Assembly (NCBI RefSeq): GCF_026241855.1
Contig: NZ_JAPJDC010000001.1
Location: 3,534,001 to 3,598,000, forward strand
DNA length: 64,000 bases
Direction of reading: 5' to 3'
Source of the DNA: Curtobacterium flaccumfaciens pv. betae
GTDB lineage: Bacteria; Actinomycetota; Actinomycetes; Actinomycetales; Microbacteriaceae
The notes beneath the pieces are model-generated. The model saw only the letters and a list, made by a program, of their open reading frames with translations, had not been told where the DNA came from and did not search any database. The position numbers and the translations under genes were made by a program. Below, piece by piece: positions 59,174 through 64,000 of this stretch; position 1 is the stretch's first letter; the number at the start of each line of letters is the position of its first letter.

Positions 59174-59947
59174 TCATGCGACCGGTGCCGTGCCGGTCCG
59201 CTCGGTCCAGTGCCCACCGCTCGCCCACCGGTCGAGCACCGCCGCGCGCAACCGACCGGACGGCGCCGCGGACCGTGCGGTCGCCAGCGGCACCCCGAAG
59301 ACGAACTTCGCGACACTGACGTCCCCCTCGGTCGCGTCGTGCTCCCCCGGCGGGACGAGACGGAAGCGCCGGGCGAAGCGCACGAGGTTGGCATCGGGAC
59401 CGAGCGCCGCCGGCAGGCCCGGATCGAGCATCCAGGAGCGGCACTGCCACCGGTCCGCAGCGAGCTGCGGTGCGAGGCCGCGCAGGACCTCGGGTGCGCG
59501 GGCGAACGAGCGGTCGCAGGCCACCGGGTCGAGCGGCCCGGTCTCCGGCACGTGCACACCCCAGGCCGGCGTGCCGTCCGCCAGGTGGTCGCCGAGTTCG
59601 AACTGGAGGCGCCCCACGGCAACCACACGCCCGGTCACCACGGCGACGAGCCACTCCACCCCGGTGCCGTGCAGCCCGTAGCGCGCGAGCTTGCGGTCGA
59701 CGTCGGCGACGGATGCCTCGGCGAGCGCGCGCGGGAGTCCACGCTCCGCGAGGACGTCGGCGGTGTCCGGCACCGCGGCGCGGAGTGCCGCCACCAGCCG
59801 CGCGTCCCGCTCCGCGGCCCCGGCGTCGGCGACGGTGGCGGCCAGTGCGGCCGCCACCGTCGCGGAGTCGTCCGGTGACCCCACGGCGGCGGCGAGGACC
59901 GCGACGGACGCGGGACGGGCCTCCCGGCCGGGGGTCACGGTGGTCAC
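59174..59947 (-). CDS. acyltransferase-like protein (GNAT-like, DUF5596 type)
   Basis: A 257-residue protein. The second half shows VEWLVAVVTGRVVAVGRLQFELG, HVPETGPLDPVACDRSFARA and CRSWMLDP, typical of 'acyltransferase domain' proteins with DUF5596 and a GNAT-like C-terminal part. The acyl donor and acceptor are unknown. GTG at 59947 overlaps the stop of the sugar permease gene (GTGA), so it is made with the transporter and likely modifies or senses the imported sugar. Confidence 0.72.
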   Translation of the reverse strand: MTTVTPGREARPASVAVLAAAVGSPDDSATVAAALAATVADAGAAERDARLVAALRAAVPDTADVLAERGLPRALAEASVADVDRKLARYGLHGTGVEWLVAVVTGRVVAVGRLQFELGDHLADGTPAWGVHVPETGPLDPVACDRSFARAPEVLRGLAPQLAADRWQCRSWMLDPGLPAALGPDANLVRFARRFRLVPPGEHDATEGDVSVAKFVFGVPLATARSAAPSGRLRAAVLDRWASGGHWTERTGTAPVA

Positions 59948-60804
59948 TTCAGACCGGACGACGCGAGCCCGTCCATCACCCGACGCTGCAGCACGACGAA
60001 CATGATGAGCACCGGTGCCATCGCCATCAGGCTGGCGGCCATCAGCACCGGGTAGTCGATCGTGCGGTCGCTCGACAGCGTCGCGAGGCCGGCGGCGAGC
60101 GGCATGTCCTCGGCGCGGGTGGAGACCACGAGCGGCCAGAGCAGCTCGTTCCACGACCACAAGACGGTCGTGATCGCGAGCACGCTGATCGAGGGTCGGG
60201 CCAGGGGAAGCATGATCCGCCAGAACGTCTGGAACGGGTTCGCACCGTCCATCCGCGCTGCCTCCTCGAGCTCGGGCGGCATGTTCAGGAACGCGGTCCG
60301 CATCAGGAACGTGCCGAAGGCGCTGAACAGCCCGGGTGCGACGATCCCCATCAGGGTGTCGAGCCAGCCGAGCCCCTGCACGATCTGGTACTGCGAGATC
60401 AGGTAGACCTGCGAGGGCACGAGCAGGATCGACAGCACGATCGCGAGCAGGGCTGCCCGACCGCGGAACCGCATCCGGGCGAAGGCGTACCCGGCGAGCG
60501 TGCACAGGACGATCTGCGCGAGCGTGCGGATGATCGTGACGTACACGGACGTGCCGAGCTGGCTGAGGAACGGCAGGCGTTCGAAGACCTGCGCGTAGTT
60601 CTGCCACTGCAGCTCCCCCGGCCAGAAGACCGGCGTGACGGACTGCACCTGCGCGTTCGTGGAGAGCGACATGATGATCTGCCACAGGAACGGGAACGCC
60701 ATCGCGAACCCGCCGATGCCGAGCACGACGTGGATCCACCAGTGGCTGCCGCCGCGTCGGCCGGGCCGACGTGCGGTCCGAGGCGGTGTGACGGTGGCGG
60801 TCAT
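59944..60804 (-). CDS. carbohydrate ABC transporter permease (second)
   Basis: A 286-residue MalG-type permease with six membrane helices: MAFPFLWQIIMSLSTNAQVQSV, LAGYAFARMRFRG, and the EAA loop EEAARMDGANPFQTFWRIMLPLARPS that docks the ATPase. Paired with the preceding permease for CUT1 sugar import. Its ATG overlaps the preceding stop by 4 bases. No ATPase gene is present; a shared MsiK-like ATPase elsewhere is expected. Confidence 0.92.
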   Translation of the reverse strand: MTATVTPPRTARRPGRRGGSHWWIHVVLGIGGFAMAFPFLWQIIMSLSTNAQVQSVTPVFWPGELQWQNYAQVFERLPFLSQLGTSVYVTIIRTLAQIVLCTLAGYAFARMRFRGRAALLAIVLSILLVPSQVYLISQYQIVQGLGWLDTLMGIVAPGLFSAFGTFLMRTAFLNMPPELEEAARMDGANPFQTFWRIMLPLARPSISVLAITTVLWSWNELLWPLVVSTRAEDMPLAAGLATLSSDRTIDYPVLMAASLMAMAPVLIMFVVLQRRVMDGLASSGLK

Positions 60805-61778
60805 CCCTGCACCCACTTCCGTTGGACGCGGAACTGCACGAGCGTGACGATGCCGATGAGCAGGAAGATCACCATCGCGATCGCGGCCGCGAAGCCCTTG
60901 TCGTTGTCGATGAATCCGGCACTGTAGAAGTAGAAGACGAGCGACATCGTCTTCGGGATCACCGGGTTGGTGCTGCCGAGGATCGCGTACAGCAGGTCGA
61001 ACAGCTGGAAGCTCGAGATCGTCGTGACGATCACCACGAAGAAGATGCTCGGGCTGAGCAACGGCACGGTGACCGAGCGGAACTGCCGCCACCGGCTCGC
61101 GCCGTCGAGTTCCGCGGCCTCGTAGAGTTCCGGCGGGATGTCCTTGAGCCCGGCGCCGAGGATGATCATCGAGAACCCGAGGGACGACCAGAGGCCGACC
61201 AGGCTCACCGCGATCAGCGCGAAGCCGGGGGTCGAGATCCAGTACGGGCCGTCGATGCCGAAGTTCCCGAGGAACCAGTTCACGATGCCGTAGTCGCCGT
61301 TGTACATGATGCGCCAGACCAGGGCGATCGCCGCGGGCATGGCGACGTACGGCAGGAAGAAGAGCACGCGGTAGAACTGGGCGAACCGCAGCCCCGGGGT
61401 GTTCAGCAGACTGGCGAGCCACACCGCGATCGGGATCCCGGCGAGGACGATCACGGTGTAGATCACCGTGTTGAGCAGCGACTGGTAGAGCTGCGGGTCA
61501 CCGACGAGTCGGACGTAGTTGGCGACGCCGGTGAACGTGGCGCCCCCGAAGACGCCCCAGCTGGTGAACGAGTACCAGAACGTCTGGATGATCGGCCAGA
61601 TGTAGAAGGTGCCGACGCCGACGAGCAACGGGAGCACGAAGAGCCACGGCCACCAGCCGTCGGTCCGTCGTGGCGCTCGGCCGCCGTCGGCGCGCGGCGC
61701 GGGGGCGCCCCGCCCGGACGAACGTGTCGTCCGGGCGGGGGTGGCTGCGGCCGGGGGCCGCTCGGTGTTGATCGTCAC
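60801..61778 (-). CDS. carbohydrate ABC transporter permease (first)
   Basis: A 325-residue MalF-type permease. A Pro/Ala/Arg-rich ~40-residue N-terminal tail precedes six membrane helices; the EAA loop is ELYEAAELDGASRWRQFRSVTVPLLSPS. It forms the channel with the second permease. GTG 61778 is 9 bases after the binding-protein gene stop. Confidence 0.92.
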   Translation of the reverse strand: MTINTERPPAAATPARTTRSSGRGAPAPRADGGRAPRRTDGWWPWLFVLPLLVGVGTFYIWPIIQTFWYSFTSWGVFGGATFTGVANYVRLVGDPQLYQSLLNTVIYTVIVLAGIPIAVWLASLLNTPGLRFAQFYRVLFFLPYVAMPAAIALVWRIMYNGDYGIVNWFLGNFGIDGPYWISTPGFALIAVSLVGLWSSLGFSMIILGAGLKDIPPELYEAAELDGASRWRQFRSVTVPLLSPSIFFVVIVTTISSFQLFDLLYAILGSTNPVIPKTMSLVFYFYSAGFIDNDKGFAAAIAMVIFLLIGIVTLVQFRVQRKWVQG

Positions 61779-61787
61779 GCGCGGGTC

Positions 61788-63113
61788 CTACTTTTCCTTG
61801 GCGAGGGCGGCGTCCATCTTCTGTGCGAGGTCCTCTGCCACCTGGTCGACGGGCTTCGACCCGTCGAAGGCGCTCGGCAGCAGGGTGGTCTCGAGGGTGT
61901 TCCAGGCGGCCGTGTTCTTCGACACCGGCAGCGGCTTCGCGTAGTCCACCGCGTCGAGGAACACCTGCAGGTCGGCATCGGGCATCGTCTTCGTGAAGGC
62001 ACTCTGCGTGCCCTCGTACGCCGGGATGACCGCGCCCATGTCGCCCTGCTGCTGCTGGGCCGTCTTGCCCGCGAGGTAGACCTGCAGCGCCTGGGCGGCT
62101 GCCTTGTCCTTGCTCGCCTCGGACACGACGTTCGAGACACCGTGGATGACGGTCGCCTGCTCCTTGCCCTTGGGCAGCGGGTAGGCGACGACGTCCTTCT
62201 CGAGCTCGGTGCCGGTCAGCGCGGAGCGGAACCAGCTGCCGCCCTGGTACATCGCGAGCTTGCCCGAGGTGAACCACTGGTCGGCCGTGGTGTCGGTGAG
62301 CTGCTTGATCGAGGGCGATGCCCCCGAGTCGATCAGGTCGGTCCAGAACTGCAGGCCGTCCTCGGAGGCCTTCGTGGCGTACTCGGACTCGGTGCCGTCC
62401 GCGTTCACGACCGATCCCCCGGCCTGCAGGATCGTGTTGTAGTACGTCGTCTGGCCGTCCATGCCGCCGGCTGCGCCGTAGGCGCCCTTCGCCTGCAGCT
62501 TCTCGGACAGCTCGGCGCCGGTCCGCTGGAAGTCGTCCCAGGTCCAGTCCTTGGAGGGCAGGTCCATGCCGGCCTGCTCGAACAGCGACTTGTTCACCCA
62601 GACGCCGATGGTGTCGAAGTCCTTCGGCACGCCGTACTGGGTGTCGTCGTACGTGTAGAGGTCGTTGAGGGCGCTCGAGTACTTCGACGCGTCGATGTCA
62701 CCCGACTCGACCTCGCCGGTGATCGGCGCGAGCTTGCCGTTGGCTGCGTACAGCTGGAAGTTCGGGCCGTTCATCCAGAACAGGTCGGGCAGGGTGTTGC
62801 TCGAGCCCTGGGTCTGCAGCTTCGTCCAGTAGTTGGCGTACGGCGTGACGTCGACGCTCACCTTGATGTCCGGGTACTCCTCGTTGAAGCCCTTCAGGTT
62901 GGCCTTGATGGCCTTGACCTGGTTCTCGTCCCAGACGGCGTAGGTCAGGGACGCCTTGGTGTCCTTCGGCGCGGCTTCGTAGTCGCCGCCGGAGCCGGAC
63001 GCTCCGGACGACGCGGAGCAGCCGGCCAGGAGTGCGGCCGCGCCGAGTGCGGCGACGGCGCCGAGGAGGACGCGGCGCACGCCGGTTCCTCGGGTGGGGA
63101 TGTGTGCGGTCAT
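61788..63113 (-). CDS. sugar ABC transporter substrate-binding lipoprotein
   Basis: A 441-residue extracellular lipoprotein. The N-terminus has a basic start, hydrophobic core VLLGAVAALGAAA and lipobox LLAGC, so the Cys is lipid-modified and the protein is anchored outside the membrane. It is a CUT1-type (MalE/extracellular solute-binding family 1) protein: LTYAVWDENQVKAIKANLKGFNEEYPDIKVSVDV and the later FDTIGVWVNKSLFEQAGM. Ligand unknown. ATG 63113 has AAAGGAC upstream. Followed by the two permeases. Confidence 0.93.
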   Translation of the reverse strand: MTAHIPTRGTGVRRVLLGAVAALGAAALLAGCSASSGASGSGGDYEAAPKDTKASLTYAVWDENQVKAIKANLKGFNEEYPDIKVSVDVTPYANYWTKLQTQGSSNTLPDLFWMNGPNFQLYAANGKLAPITGEVESGDIDASKYSSALNDLYTYDDTQYGVPKDFDTIGVWVNKSLFEQAGMDLPSKDWTWDDFQRTGAELSEKLQAKGAYGAAGGMDGQTTYYNTILQAGGSVVNADGTESEYATKASEDGLQFWTDLIDSGASPSIKQLTDTTADQWFTSGKLAMYQGGSWFRSALTGTELEKDVVAYPLPKGKEQATVIHGVSNVVSEASKDKAAAQALQVYLAGKTAQQQQGDMGAVIPAYEGTQSAFTKTMPDADLQVFLDAVDYAKPLPVSKNTAAWNTLETTLLPSAFDGSKPVDQVAEDLAQKMDAALAKEK

Positions 63114-63136
63114 CGGGGTGTCCTTTCGCACGGCCG

Positions 63137-64000
63137 TCAGGAACCGACGGTCTGGGCGGGATGCGGGGTGGAGGGGGTGGAGCGGGTGAAGTGCGCGATG
63201 GTGTCGGCCGGCAGTGGGGGGACGTCGATGGGGACGGACCCGTTGCGGAGCGAGCGCGTGGCCAGCGCGCCGGCGGCGACCGCGGCACGGGCCGCGATCG
63301 GGGAGAGCTCCGACGGTTCGCCGAACGCGACGGACCGCAGGAACTCGGTCATGGTGAGCAGGTCGGCATCGGCGTGACCGTCCTCGACGCCGTCGATCGG
63401 GTACTCGCGGTCCCCCGCGGTGTCCCAACCCCGGCGGTGCGTCCAGACCTTCACGACGCCACCACCGGTGTCGCCGATGTTCTCGAGGCGTCCTTCGGTG
63501 CCGATGACGGTGTAGTTCCGCCAGTAGTCCGGGGTGAAGTGGCACTGCTCGTAGCTGGCCTGCACCCCGTTGTCGAGCGTCATCATCACCATCGAGACGT
63601 CCTCGACGTCGACGACGGGGTTCAGCCCGGTCTGGGCGAGCGGCGGCCAGTTGTCGTGGGAGAACCAGTCCCCCATGAGCTCGCCGCTGCGGTCGCGCCG
63701 GTCGGTGACGTCGCCGTAGACCGACAGCGACCCCATGCCGACGACCCGGGCGGTGTCACCCCCGCCGAGCGCGTGGATGACGTCGAGGTCGTGGCTCGCC
63801 TTCTGCAGCAGCAGGGAGTTCACCTTGCTGCGGTCGGCGTGCCAGTCCTTGAAGTAGTAGTCACCGCCGTTGCCGACGAAGTGCCGGCACCAGACGGCCT
63901 TGACCTGGCCGATCTCGCCGCGGGCCACGATCTCGCGCATCAGGCGGACCACGGCGGCGTGCCGGAAGTTGTGCCCGACGTACAGCGGCGTGCCGGTCTC
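63137..64000 (-). CDS. Gfo/Idh/MocA-family oxidoreductase, N-terminal part outside window
   Basis: The visible 287 residues are the C-terminal two thirds of a sugar dehydrogenase: YVGHNFRHAAVVRLMREIVARGEIG, LLLQKASHDLDVIHALGGG (catalytic His region) and NYTVIGTEGRLENIGDTGG. The Rossmann domain lies beyond base 64000. It likely oxidises the transported sugar or a phosphorylated derivative. It ends 23 bases before the binding protein ATG and is probably the first gene of the sugar operon. Confidence 0.88.
   Translation of the reverse strand, partial: ETGTPLYVGHNFRHAAVVRLMREIVARGEIGQVKAVWCRHFVGNGGDYYFKDWHADRSKVNSLLLQKASHDLDVIHALGGGDTARVVGMGSLSVYGDVTDRRDRSGELMGDWFSHDNWPPLAQTGLNPVVDVEDVSMVMMTLDNGVQASYEQCHFTPDYWRNYTVIGTEGRLENIGDTGGGVVKVWTHRRGWDTAGDREYPIDGVEDGHADADLLTMTEFLRSVAFGEPSELSPIAARAAVAAGALATRSLRNGSVPIDVPPLPADTIAHFTRSTPSTPHPAQTVGS

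Noticed and set aside
1..64000. tRNA, rRNA, insertion sequences or phage genes
   Set aside because: No cloverleaf-like segments, transposase motifs, integrase or phage structural proteins were seen in the intergenic sequence or the reading frames.

Overview
The window is about 64 kb of a very GC-rich chromosome with short intergenic gaps, strong G/C bias at third codon positions and many GTG starts. Gene content (PadR, Lhr-Nei, ArgP-LysE, Ada-AlkA, RlmA, FolP2-like and Rv2671-like proteins, WYL regulators, GH65/GH92 enzymes) and the style of promoters point to an actinobacterium, most likely a Microbacteriaceae member such as Curtobacterium; the genus is inference. No phage, insertion sequence, rRNA or tRNA was found. 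It reads as core chromosome with a few accessory patches.

Layout. 1-9.8 kb: end of a DEAD-box RNA helicase, a CsbD-like stress protein, a NUDIX-like protein and an esterase, a PadR regulator diverging from the large helicase gene lhr, then nei and the regulator argP. 9.9-15.5 kb: LysE exporter, amino-acid permease, HAD protein, an alpha/beta hydrolase with a Cys nucleophile, and a membrane protein with its TetR regulator. 15.5-20.7 kb: a RelE/Phd toxin-antitoxin pair, alkylation repair (ogt, ada-alkA), a MOSC protein, a DJ-1/PfpI protein, a 3-copy tandem repeat of ~197 bp, and a HAD phosphatase. 20.8-24.7 kb: a tightly overlapping folE-folP2-Rv2671-like operon, then a purine permease. 24.9-28 kb: an accessory patch with a second toxin-antitoxin pair, a LexA-box gene, a DUF1697 protein, a decayed glyoxalase gene and an SDR. 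28.2-33.9 kb: GH65 phosphorylase with its phosphoglucomutase, permease, membrane-anchored hydrolase. 34-36.7 kb: the ribulose-monophosphate formaldehyde genes hxlB-hxlA facing a regulator that joins a histidine-kinase-like ATPase domain to a LuxR helix-turn-helix, then an XRE membrane regulator.

36.8-44.7 kb: a complete potassium uptake locus in the order small ORF-kdpF-kdpA-kdpB-kdpC-[palindrome]-kdpD-kdpE. The 27-residue ORF ahead of kdpF is easy to miss. 44.8-51.4 kb: WYL regulator/VOC pair, RlmA-type rRNA methyltransferase, SDR, a maltokinase-cap protein, aldo/keto reductase, acetyltransferase, DUF3800 protein and two small acidic proteins. 51.4-59.1 kb: cytoplasmic GH92 mannosidase, receptor Ser/Thr kinase, PAP2 phosphatase and a divergent family A DNA polymerase. 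59.2-64 kb: a carbohydrate ABC importer (lipoprotein, two permeases) with an acyltransferase-like protein and a Gfo/Idh/MocA oxidoreductase cut by the window edge.

Two genome-level habits stand out. About nineteen genes have a TAnnnT box 6-7 bases before an ATG/GTG and no ribosome binding site, the signature of leaderless transcription. Several intergenic gaps hold long palindromes with 18-25 bp arms, some clearly members of the same dispersed families.
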